DNA of 11,156 bases. Source: Acidimicrobiia bacterium (lineage in GTDB: Bacteria > Actinomycetota > Acidimicrobiia > Spongiisociales > SHLN01). The notes beneath the pieces are model-generated. The model saw nothing but the letters and a program-made list of their open reading frames with translations, did not search any database and was not told the origin of the DNA. The first letter of the stretch is position 1; each line of letters starts with the position of its first letter. Of this stretch, positions 6,092 through 11,156 are shown piece by piece. Position numbers and translations under genes: made by a program. The DNA is taken from the NCBI GenBank assembly GCA_030624805.1, contig JAUXJL010000040.1:1-11156 (forward strand). Direction: 5' to 3'.

Positions 6092-6595
6092 ATGGCAGTG
6101 TTCCCGATTAGAACGTTTGGCGATGCGGTGCTCAACACCGTCGCAGAGCCGGTCGTGGGCTTCGATGAGGACCTCGGGCGACTCATCGATGACATGCTTG
6201 AAACCATGTACGCAGCTCCCGGCATTGGCCTAGCCGCGCCACAGATCGGCGTGGCCAAGCGTTTGTTCGTCTTCGACGTTGGGGAGGGCCCCGGCCACCT
6301 CATCAACCCCGAGCTTGTCGAAACCTCCGGGGAATGGGAGTTCGATGAAGGTTGTCTCTCGGTCCCTGAGCGTTTCTGGCCGATCACACGGGCGGGATAT
6401 GCCCGACTGACCGGGGTGGACTCCACGGGAAGCCCACTCGAGATGGAGGGCGACGAGCTCATCGGCCGCATGCTCCAACATGAGTTCGATCACTTGAACG
6501 GGGTGCTCTTACTGGAGCGCCTTGCAAAAGCCGAGAGAAAAGAGGCGTTGCGGGAGCTGCGCCGTGAGTCCCTCGGACTCGCCCGACCCGAGTGA
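6092..6595 (+). CDS. def: Peptide deformylase
   Basis: A 167-residue metalloprotease-fold enzyme that removes the formyl group from the N-terminal Met of nascent proteins at the ribosome exit. All three family motifs are intact: GIGLAAPQ (44-51), EGCLSVP (86-92, metal ligand Cys88) and HEFDH (130-134, metal ligands His130 and His134, catalytic Glu131). The N-terminal PIRTFGDAVL segment is also standard. The C-terminal tail is charged and predicted helical. It is directly followed by fmt through a GTGA overlap (fmt GTG 6592, def TGA 6593-6595), pairing the enzymes that add and remove the formyl group. Start at ATG 6092; the gap before it holds a -10-like TACGCT but no ribosome binding site. 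Confidence 0.96.
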   Translation: MAVFPIRTFGDAVLNTVAEPVVGFDEDLGRLIDDMLETMYAAPGIGLAAPQIGVAKRLFVFDVGEGPGHLINPELVETSGEWEFDEGCLSVPERFWPITRAGYARLTGVDSTGSPLEMEGDELIGRMLQHEFDHLNGVLLLERLAKAERKEALRELRRESLGLARPE

Positions 6596-7503
6596 CGGCG
6601 CGAACCGCCTTCTTTGGGACACCGTCGGCGGCGATACCGAGTCTGGCGGCCCTTAGATCTATCTCGATGGTGGAGCTGGTGGTGACCCGGCCCGACAGGC
6701 CTCGTGGCCGGTCGGGCACACCACAACCTCCGGCCATCAAAGAGGCTGCCGCAGGCTGGGACCTGACGGTCGCACAGCCCAACCGGGCACAAGAGGTGAT
6801 CGGGCTGCTGGCGGGGATAGATCTGGCGGTGGTGGTGGCATATGGCCAATTGCTGCCAGCCGACATGCTGTCCGCAACTCGATGCGGCTTCGTCAATGTT
6901 CACTTTTCTCGCCTACCGAGGTGGCGAGGAGCTGCCCCGGTGGCTCGAGCAGTCCTCGCCGGTGATGCGGCAACCGGCGTTGACATCATCCAACTTGATG
7001 CCGGTATGGACACCGGGCCCCTCATGGCGCGAGCTGCTGTCGACATCGACCCAACCGATACTGCGGGAACCCTCACCGATCGGCTGGCGAGGATGGGCGG
7101 AGCACTTCTCGAGGAGACCGTGCCTTCAATCCTCGATGGCACAATAGAGCTCACGCCCCAACCCGCGGAAGGGGTTAGCCATGCCGCCAAGGTCACATCA
7201 GTGGAAGCTCATCTCGACCCCCGAGCCATGTCGGCGGAGGCATGTGACCGCATGGTCCGAGCTTTCAACCCCAAGCCGGGAGCGTGGGGCGTGGTAGATG
7301 GAGATCGGCTCAAAGTGTGGAAGGCAACACCACGGAGGGAGGCGACGGGCCCGCCCGGAAAGATAGTTGTCGGTGATGGTCATCCCGTTCTCAAGACCGC
7401 CGATGGTGATCTGGAACTCGTCGAAGTGCAGCAGGCAGGCAAGGGGCGGATGGCCGGGGATGTGTGGGCACGCGGTCAACGGGGAGCCCTCTGCTGGGAG
7501 TGA
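6592..7503 (+). CDS. fmt: Methionyl-tRNA formyltransferase
   Basis: A 303-residue cytoplasmic enzyme that formylates Met on initiator tRNA using 10-formyltetrahydrofolate. The N-terminal catalytic domain begins with TAFFGTPSAAIPSL (5-18); VVAYGQLLP precedes VNVHFSRLPRWRGAAP (101-116), in which Asn102 and His104 are the catalytic pair, and LDAGMDTGPL (135-144) gives catalytic Asp140. In most family members the loop reads HPSLLPRWRGAAP; here Phe and Arg replace the Pro and first Leu, outside the catalytic residues. The C-terminal tRNA-binding beta-barrel domain (about 205-303) contains the RAFNPKPGAW landmark. The GTG start at 6592 overlaps the def stop; the TGA at 7501-7503 overlaps the preferred GTG of rsmB in the same way, so def-fmt-rsmB is read as one coupled unit. 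Confidence 0.95.
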   Translation: MTARTAFFGTPSAAIPSLAALRSISMVELVVTRPDRPRGRSGTPQPPAIKEAAAGWDLTVAQPNRAQEVIGLLAGIDLAVVVAYGQLLPADMLSATRCGFVNVHFSRLPRWRGAAPVARAVLAGDAATGVDIIQLDAGMDTGPLMARAAVDIDPTDTAGTLTDRLARMGGALLEETVPSILDGTIELTPQPAEGVSHAAKVTSVEAHLDPRAMSAEACDRMVRAFNPKPGAWGVVDGDRLKVWKATPRREATGPPGKIVVGDGHPVLKTADGDLELVEVQQAGKGRMAGDVWARGQRGALCWE

Positions 7504-8696
7504 CCCGGCCCCCTCGAGTTGAGGCTGCCTTGGCTCTGGGCCGCGTGCTCCGATCGGGTGCCTATTCCAATGTGTTGCTCCGGGATCTCAGTGACGAGCC
7601 CGACTCCAAATTGATCCGTCGTCTTGTGTACGGGACGCTGCGTTACCTGTTGCGGGTGGATCGACTCATTGAACGAGCCTCGACGAGGCCGCTGAGTCAA
7701 ATCGACCCAGGTGTGCTCGACCTGCTTCGGATAGGCACGTGGGAGTTGCGATTCGGCGACGGCGCTCCCCACGCAGCCGTCAACGAAGCGGTGAAGGCCG
7801 CCACGGCCGGCTTCGGCAAACCAGCCGGCGGATTTGTCAATGCGGTGCTGCGGAACGCCCAGAGCATCAAGGAGGCGCTCCCGGAAGGGGCGGAGGGGGC
7901 TTCTCTCGAGCTGGGGGTGAAACCCTGGATCTATGAACGCCTCGTCGCCACCTGGGGTGAGGACGATGCCAGCGCCTTCCTGCGTGCCTCGCTAGAGCCC
8001 GCCAAACGGACCGCTCGTGTTCGCCCCGGCGCCAATCCGGTGGAGGCCATCGCCATTCCCGGTATCGAGGGAGCAGTGGAAGCCGATCGCGATGTAACCG
8101 GCCTGATACCAATGGATCCGTCCTCGGTTGCCGTCGGTATTGCAGCAGATGTCTCACCGGGCATGGTGGTGCTGGACTTGGCAGCCGCTCCGGGCGGCAA
8201 AACTCTCCACCTCTATGACGAGCTTGGGAAGGAGGGGTGGGTGGTGGCGAGTGACAGCCACCCCGGTCGGGTCATGTCGGCTCGGCGGCGATTCAACCGA
8301 CTCGGGGTCGGCGTTCCGTGGCTGGTCGCCGACGGACGCCGGGTACCGTTCGCCCCGGCCACGTTCGATCGTGTGCTGCTCGACGCCCCCTGTACCGGAC
8401 TGGGAACGCTCCGGCGCCGGCCCGAGATTCGGCACCGGCTGAGGCCAGAAAGCCCACGCGAATCTGCCGAGCTTCAGAACCAGCTACTCGACGCCGCCCT
8501 CGAGCTGGTCAAGCCTGACGGAGTGGTCGTTTACTCAGTCTGCACCGTGTTCAGAGAGGAAACCGTTGACGTCGTAGCGGCTCGTCGAGCCGAGCCTCCC
8601 GCGGACCTTCCCGGCCGGGCGGCAGGGAACGGCTGGCTGCTCGGGCCTCACCTCTCCAGGACCGACGGGATGTTCATCAGCCTGGTCCGGCCCTGA
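7500..8696 (+). CDS. rsmB: 16S rRNA (cytosine-967-C5)-methyltransferase RsmB
   Basis: A 398-residue rRNA methyltransferase of the RsmB/Sun/Fmu family. Residues ~1-130 form the NusB-like RNA-binding domain (RLVYGTLRYLLRVD, then PHAAVNEAVKAA and GGFVNAVLRN). The SAM-dependent Rossmann domain follows: LDLAAAPGGKT (225-235, motif I), VASDSHPGR, motif IV DAPCTGLGTLRRRPEIRHR with Cys298, and motif VI YSVCTVFREE with the nucleophilic Cys348. The two Cys arrangement is that of m5C RNA methyltransferases. GTG 7500 was chosen because it overlaps the fmt stop as GTGA, like the def-fmt junction, and gives the normal short N-terminus (TRPPRVEAAL); the same frame is open back to GTG 7464, which would add 12 unremarkable residues. 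The fmt-rsmB-rpe order is conserved in actinobacteria. Confidence 0.93.
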   Translation: MTRPPRVEAALALGRVLRSGAYSNVLLRDLSDEPDSKLIRRLVYGTLRYLLRVDRLIERASTRPLSQIDPGVLDLLRIGTWELRFGDGAPHAAVNEAVKAATAGFGKPAGGFVNAVLRNAQSIKEALPEGAEGASLELGVKPWIYERLVATWGEDDASAFLRASLEPAKRTARVRPGANPVEAIAIPGIEGAVEADRDVTGLIPMDPSSVAVGIAADVSPGMVVLDLAAAPGGKTLHLYDELGKEGWVVASDSHPGRVMSARRRFNRLGVGVPWLVADGRRVPFAPATFDRVLLDAPCTGLGTLRRRPEIRHRLRPESPRESAELQNQLLDAALELVKPDGVVVYSVCTVFREETVDVVAARRAEPPADLPGRAAGNGWLLGPHLSRTDGMFISLVRP

Positions 8697-8722
8697 TTAC
8701 ATCCGCATTGTCCGGTCGCCGG

Positions 8723-8728
8723 TAGGCT
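8723..8728 (+). promoter_or_regulatory. Possible -10 element of a leaderless rpe promoter
   Basis: TAGGCT fits the actinobacterial TANNNT -10 consensus and ends 6 bases before ATG 8735. No ribosome binding site is present in the 38-base gap (it ends in TTTTTCC before ATG). The arrangement (CGG-TANGCT-short spacer-ATGG) closely resembles the one before def. No good -35 is visible. Confidence 0.38.
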
Positions 8729-8734
8729 TTTTCC

Positions 8735-9391
8735 ATGGAAGCGAGAATTTTTCCATCGTTGCTGGCGGCCGATTTCTCTCGCTTGGCCGACGATGTCGGA
8801 CAGGTCGAGGAGGCGGTTGACGGCCTCCACGTCGATGTCATGGACGGTCACTTCGTTCCCAATATCTCCTTTGGTCTCAGCGTGATAGAGGATCTACGGC
8901 CTACTACGAAGTTGTTCTTTGACACCCACTTGATGATGAGCAACCCGGCCTTCTTCTTTCCCCATTTCAAAGCGGCCGGGTGTGAGATGGTCACGGTGCA
9001 CATAGAGGTGGCTCCCGACCCGACCAGGATCGCTGAGCAGGCTCGCGCGAACGGTCTCGAGTTCGGGCTGACCCTCAACCCACCCACACCGTTTGTTGCG
9101 GTCGAACCCTTTTTGCATCTGGTCGACAATCTCCTCATCATGTCGGTATTCCCAGGTTTTGGAGGACAGGCGTTCATTCCCGAGGTGCTGGAAAAGGTCG
9201 AACGAGCTCGGGAAATGATTGATTCGGAGGGAATGGCCGCCGATATACAGATCGACGGGGGGATTACCCCCGAGACTGGCAGGCAGGCGAGAGCCGCCGG
9301 CGCCGACATTTTTGTCGCCGGGACCGCCATTTTCGGGCAGCCCAATCCCGTCGCTGCAGTGGCGGAACTTCGAGCCGCCTTAGAGGATTGA
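8735..9391 (+). CDS. rpe: Ribulose-phosphate 3-epimerase
   Basis: A 218-residue TIM-barrel metalloenzyme that interconverts ribulose 5-phosphate and xylulose 5-phosphate in the pentose phosphate pathway. FPSLLAADFSRL (6-17) is the family start; LHVDVMDGHFVPN (31-43) supplies His32 and Asp34; DTHLM (63-67) supplies His65; MSVFPGFGGQAF (136-147) is the flexible loop closing over substrate; IDGGI (173-177) supplies Asp174; AGTAIF is the phosphate-binding end. The two acid/base Asp residues (34, 174) and all metal ligands are present. The substrate, ribulose 5-phosphate, is also a precursor of riboflavin, and ribD lies downstream, as in mycobacteria, although a regulator gene and a terminator-like hairpin intervene. 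Confidence 0.96.
   Translation: MEARIFPSLLAADFSRLADDVGQVEEAVDGLHVDVMDGHFVPNISFGLSVIEDLRPTTKLFFDTHLMMSNPAFFFPHFKAAGCEMVTVHIEVAPDPTRIAEQARANGLEFGLTLNPPTPFVAVEPFLHLVDNLLIMSVFPGFGGQAFIPEVLEKVERAREMIDSEGMAADIQIDGGITPETGRQARAAGADIFVAGTAIFGQPNPVAAVAELRAALED
9381..9386 (+). promoter_or_regulatory. Ribosome binding site of the response regulator gene
   Basis: TAGAGG at the end of rpe lies 7 bases before ATG 9394. It supports that ATG over the in-frame TTG 9388, which is buried in the rpe stop. Confidence 0.45.
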
Positions 9392-9393
9392 GT

Positions 9394-10323
9394 ATGAGCG
9401 AACATATCTTCATCGCCGATGATGATCCAGACATTGTTCAATTCGTATCGGTCAACCTGCAACTCGAGGGTTACGAGGTGTCTTCGGCTATCGATGGAAA
9501 AGCCGCCCTGGCGGCAATTACCGCCCAGGCGCCCGATCTTGTCATCCTCGACATCATGATGCCGGAGATGGACGGGCTCGCCGTGCTCCGTCGGATGCGC
9601 GCTCACCCGACCAGCGCCAATGTGCCCGTCATCGTGTTAACGGCCAAGGCCCTGCCTCAGGACCGGATCCGTGGCCTGGAACTGGGCGCCGACGACTACA
9701 TTTCCAAACCCTTTGAGCTGGACGAGCTCATGGTGCGGGTTCGCACCGTGCTCCAGCGGGCCAAGGCCATGCGCGACCTCTCGCCGCTCACGGGGCTGCC
9801 CGGAAACTTCCGGATAACCCAGGAGCTGGAGCGGCGCACCGAGGCAGGGGATGCCTACGCACTCGTCCATGCCGACCTGGACAACTTCAAAGCATTCAAC
9901 GATCACTACGGGTTCATGCGTGGTGACGGTGTTATCAAGTTCACCGCGCATGTCATGCTCGAATCGATGGCCAGTCTCGAGGATCCCGAAGCGTTCGTCG
10001 GTCACGTCGGGGGAGACGACTTCGTTGCCATCGTGGATCCCGACAAGGTCGAAGACTTCTGCAAGACACTCATCCGTACATTCGATGAGGGCATCCTCGA
10101 CTTTTACGACACCGGAGATGTGCTGCGAGGTTACATCGAAGTCACCGATCGGCGGGGGGAACGCCATGCCTTCCCACACACCTCGATTTCCCTCGGCGTG
10201 GTCAGTTCGCGTGACCGCGATATAACGAATCAGTGGGAAGCCTCGGCCGTAGCATCCGAGATGAAGGAATACGCCAAACGCCAGCCCGGCTCCGTCTACG
10301 AAATCGACCGCCGGAACACCTAA
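9394..10323 (+). CDS. Response regulator with GGDEF-family (GGDDF) output domain
   Basis: A 309-residue cytoplasmic protein with two domains. Residues 1-~122 are a complete receiver: acidic pair Asp10/Asp11, phosphoacceptor Asp53 in LVILDIMMPEMDG, Thr83 in VLTAKA and Lys105 in YISKPF. Residues ~130-309 form a GGDEF-type domain: SPLTGLPGNFRI (130-141), metal and GTP-binding ADLDNFKAFND (160-170), YGFMRGDGV, and the signature GHVGGDDF (203-210), ending with ISLGVVSS. The signature is GGDDF rather than GGDEF/GGEEF, YGF replaces the usual GH, and no RxxD inhibitory site stands before it. An extra ~30 residues (about 230-262) separate the signature from the next core strand. It may make cyclic di-GMP under control of phosphorylation, or bind nucleotide as a sensor; sequence alone does not decide. 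No histidine kinase is adjacent. Start ATG 9394, two bases after the rpe stop. Confidence 0.88.
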   Translation: MSEHIFIADDDPDIVQFVSVNLQLEGYEVSSAIDGKAALAAITAQAPDLVILDIMMPEMDGLAVLRRMRAHPTSANVPVIVLTAKALPQDRIRGLELGADDYISKPFELDELMVRVRTVLQRAKAMRDLSPLTGLPGNFRITQELERRTEAGDAYALVHADLDNFKAFNDHYGFMRGDGVIKFTAHVMLESMASLEDPEAFVGHVGGDDFVAIVDPDKVEDFCKTLIRTFDEGILDFYDTGDVLRGYIEVTDRRGERHAFPHTSISLGVVSSRDRDITNQWEASAVASEMKEYAKRQPGSVYEIDRRNT

Positions 10324-10362
10324 CGAACAGTCGCCGACGGGCTCCGGGGCCGATCGATCGTT

Positions 10363-10390
10363 GGCTGCTACCGCAGCAGTCCCTTTCTGA
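10363..10390 (+). terminator. Weak terminator candidate after the response regulator
   Basis: GGCTGCT (10363-10369) pairs with AGCAGTC (10375-10381) around an ACCGC loop, a 7-pair stem with one G-U, about 40 bases after the TAA at 10321. The tail CCTTTCTG is only modestly T-rich, so it could be an imperfect intrinsic terminator, as is common in actinobacteria, or a simple hairpin. Confidence 0.35.
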
Positions 10391-10588
10391 CCTTGTCTAT
10401 GGAACGACGGGATAGCGACGGCTTCAGTCCGCTGGGTGGCGCCTCCTCGGGCACCCTCCCCGCGATCCCCGTCATCGCCAGGCCGGCCGGTCGTGTTCGG
10501 GGTGTCACGTGGGGGATGTTTGATCGGTCGAGGTAGGTGTGGAAGTCCCACCGAACTAGTTGTCACAAGACTCCTCTGGCCATCGCGA

Positions 10589-10594
10589 TACACT
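10589..10594 (+). promoter_or_regulatory. Possible -10 element of the ribD promoter
   Basis: TACACT matches TANNNT. A start about 7 bases downstream (near 10601) would place the 5' end of the RNA only a few bases before the first stem of the FMN riboswitch (10605), as expected for riboswitch transcripts. A TTGTCA at 10560-10565 is too far away (23-base spacer) to be a standard -35. Confidence 0.4.
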
Positions 10595-10604
10595 TGTCGT
10601 AGCT

Positions 10605-10713
10605 CTTCTTCAGGGCAGGGTGCAATTCCCGACCGGCGGTGAAAGCCCGCGACCCCGCAAGGGTGGACTCGGTGGAACTCCGGGGCCGACGGTGACAGTC
10701 CGGATGGAAGAAG
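10605..10713 (+). ncRNA. FMN riboswitch (RFN element)
   Basis: All signature segments of the RFN element occur in order. AGGGCAGGGTGCAATTCCC and GACCGGCGGTGAAAGCCCGCGA form the P2-P3 part, and GACTCGGTGGAACTCCGG, GCCGACGGT and AGTCCGGATGG the P5-P6 part. The closing stem P1 is CTTCTTC (10605-10611) with GAAGAAG (10707-10713). It binds flavin mononucleotide and in known cases reduces expression of riboflavin genes when FMN is abundant. It lies 56 bases before the ribD start and is in the correct orientation. Confidence 0.97.
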
Positions 10714-10766
10714 GAGGGTCTGCTTCTGCGTAAGCGCGGACTCCCTTGACGACGACTGTATGGAGT
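10713..10766 (+). promoter_or_regulatory. Expression platform of the FMN riboswitch with ribD ribosome binding site
   Basis: After P1 a GC-rich hairpin can form from 10713 to 10746: TCTGC (10719-10723) with GCGGA (10736-10740), extended either by GGAG (10713-10716) with CTCC (10741-10744) or by AGGG (10715-10718) with CCCT (10743-10746). No T-run follows, so it does not look like an intrinsic terminator. The ribD ribosome binding site GGAG (10762-10765) lies 4 bases before GTG 10770, and GGAGT (10762-10766) is exactly complementary to ACTCC (10740-10744). One strand can therefore pair either with the segment next to P1 or with the ribosome binding site, suggesting control of translation initiation. 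The pairing is seen in the sequence; the switching model is inferred. Confidence 0.55.
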
Positions 10767-10769
10767 GCC

Positions 10770-11156
10770 GTGGCCGACTACGCCGAACACATGCGGAATG
10801 CCCTCGCTGCCGCCGCGGTCGAAAACCCGCATCCAAACCCTCGAGTAGGGGCGGTGGTCGTCGATCGAGTCGGCACCATCATCGGGTCCGGCGTCCATCG
10901 GCGAGCTGGGGAGCCCCACGCCGAGCGCCAGGCCCTCGAGGAGGCCGGCCCAGCCGCCCGCGGCGCAACGCTGGTCGTAACGCTCGAACCGTGTGACCAT
11001 CAGGGTCGAACTCCACCGTGCGTTGCCGCAATCCTCGATTCGGGTGTCGACCGGGTAGTAATCGGCGCGCACGACCCAGACTCCCGCCTGGTAGGCGACG
11101 GAATCGAACGACTACGAGAGGCCGGGATCGAAGTCATATCGGGTGTGTTGAGTGAC
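10770..11156 (+). CDS. ribD: Riboflavin biosynthesis protein RibD, N-terminal deaminase part (3' end outside window)
   Basis: The first 129 codons of RibD, open to the last base of the window. This half is diaminohydroxyphosphoribosylaminopyrimidine deaminase, the second step of riboflavin synthesis; the expected C-terminal reductase domain would lie beyond the window. The cytidine-deaminase-like zinc site is intact: PHAE (49-52; ligand His50, proton-shuttle Glu52) and EPCDHQGRTPPC (73-84; ligands Cys75 and Cys84). PNPRVGAVVV (22-31) and IGAHDPD (98-104) are further family landmarks. GTG 10770 gives a normal N-terminus (ADYAEHMRNAL) and has GGAG at 10762-10765; ATG 10791 would cut into the first helix. 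The ATG at 10760 is in another frame and is not the start. The upstream FMN riboswitch fits feedback control by the pathway product. Confidence 0.94.
   Translation, partial: MADYAEHMRNALAAAAVENPHPNPRVGAVVVDRVGTIIGSGVHRRAGEPHAERQALEEAGPAARGATLVVTLEPCDHQGRTPPCVAAILDSGVDRVVIGAHDPDSRLVGDGIERLREAGIEVISGVLSD

Larger units (their letters stand above)
10324..10604 (+). other. Intergenic region before the ribD riboswitch
   Basis: No gene is supported here: the short open frames on either strand give Arg/Pro/Ser-rich shadow translations. With the riboswitch and leader it is the only gap over 300 bases in the window (10324-10769). It holds a hairpin shortly after the regulator stop (10363-10381), a GC-rich unassigned stretch (about 10395-10530), a second small hairpin (10536-10552, GGTG-T-GG / CCCACC with an AAGT loop), and a promoter-like TACACT just before the riboswitch. 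Confidence 0.6.

Noticed and set aside
7464..7499. Earlier GTG start for rsmB
   Set aside because: It adds only 12 unremarkable residues. GTG 7500 repeats the GTGA overlap seen at def-fmt and gives the normal N-terminus.
8712..8732. CCGG-TCG-CCGG followed by TTTTT as an intrinsic terminator after rsmB
   Set aside because: The stem is four pairs with a three-base loop, and five other bases separate it from the T-run. The TAGGCT overlapping this stretch is better read as a -10 element.
10436..10642. Plus-strand 68-codon open frame in the intergenic region
   Set aside because: It is Pro/Ser/Arg-rich low-complexity translation, runs into the riboswitch aptamer and has no ribosome binding site.
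9637..10836. Minus-strand open frame of 399 codons opposite the response regulator and riboswitch
   Set aside because: It runs antisense through a clear REC-GGDEF gene and an FMN riboswitch, and the translation has no domain-like pattern.
10760..10996. ATG open frame overlapping the ribD start
   Set aside because: It is out of frame with the conserved deaminase and its translation is an Arg-rich shadow.

Overview
The window is a compact, high-GC (roughly 60-65 % by eye) stretch of bacterial chromosome in which every recognisable gene lies on the + strand. The organism is most likely an actinobacterium. It has an actinobacterial-type integration host factor (mihF) directly before gmk-rpoZ-coaBC, a PriA that has lost its helicase motifs, frequent GTG starts and start/stop overlaps, and a gene order (pyrF, mihF, gmk, rpoZ, dfp ... 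priA ... fmt, rsmB, rpe, ribD) resembling the Mycobacterium tuberculosis Rv1385-Rv1409 neighbourhood. The class 1B PyrD and E. coli-like PyrF differ from the mycobacterial types, so a deep lineage such as Acidimicrobiia is my guess; this is inference from memory of synteny, not a search result.

Layout. (1) 1-1946: end of the pyrimidine operon, with the tail of dihydroorotase (pyrC), then pyrD and pyrF, each overlapping the next. (2) 1971-4264: mihF, gmk, rpoZ and separate coaC and coaB genes, i.e. nucleoid architecture, GMP phosphorylation, RNA polymerase omega and coenzyme A synthesis. (3) 4289-8696: priA, then the initiator-Met-tRNA formylation/deformylation pair def and fmt, and the 16S rRNA methyltransferase rsmB; def-fmt-rsmB are chained by GTGA stop/start overlaps. 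(4) 8735-10323: rpe (pentose phosphate) followed by an orphan response regulator with a GGDEF-family domain. (5) 10324-10769: the only sizeable intergenic region, holding a weak terminator candidate, a small hairpin and a clear FMN riboswitch. (6) 10770 to the end: the 5' part of ribD, the deaminase of riboflavin synthesis, controlled by the riboswitch.

Most of the window is housekeeping. I see no mobile element, CRISPR array, tRNA, rRNA or phage gene, and no clearly new system. Points worth a second look are the separate overlapping coaC/coaB pair with altered CoaC motifs, the helicase-dead PriA, the orphan REC-GGDDF regulator between rpe and ribD, the translational-looking expression platform of the FMN riboswitch, and two putative leaderless promoters (def, rpe).
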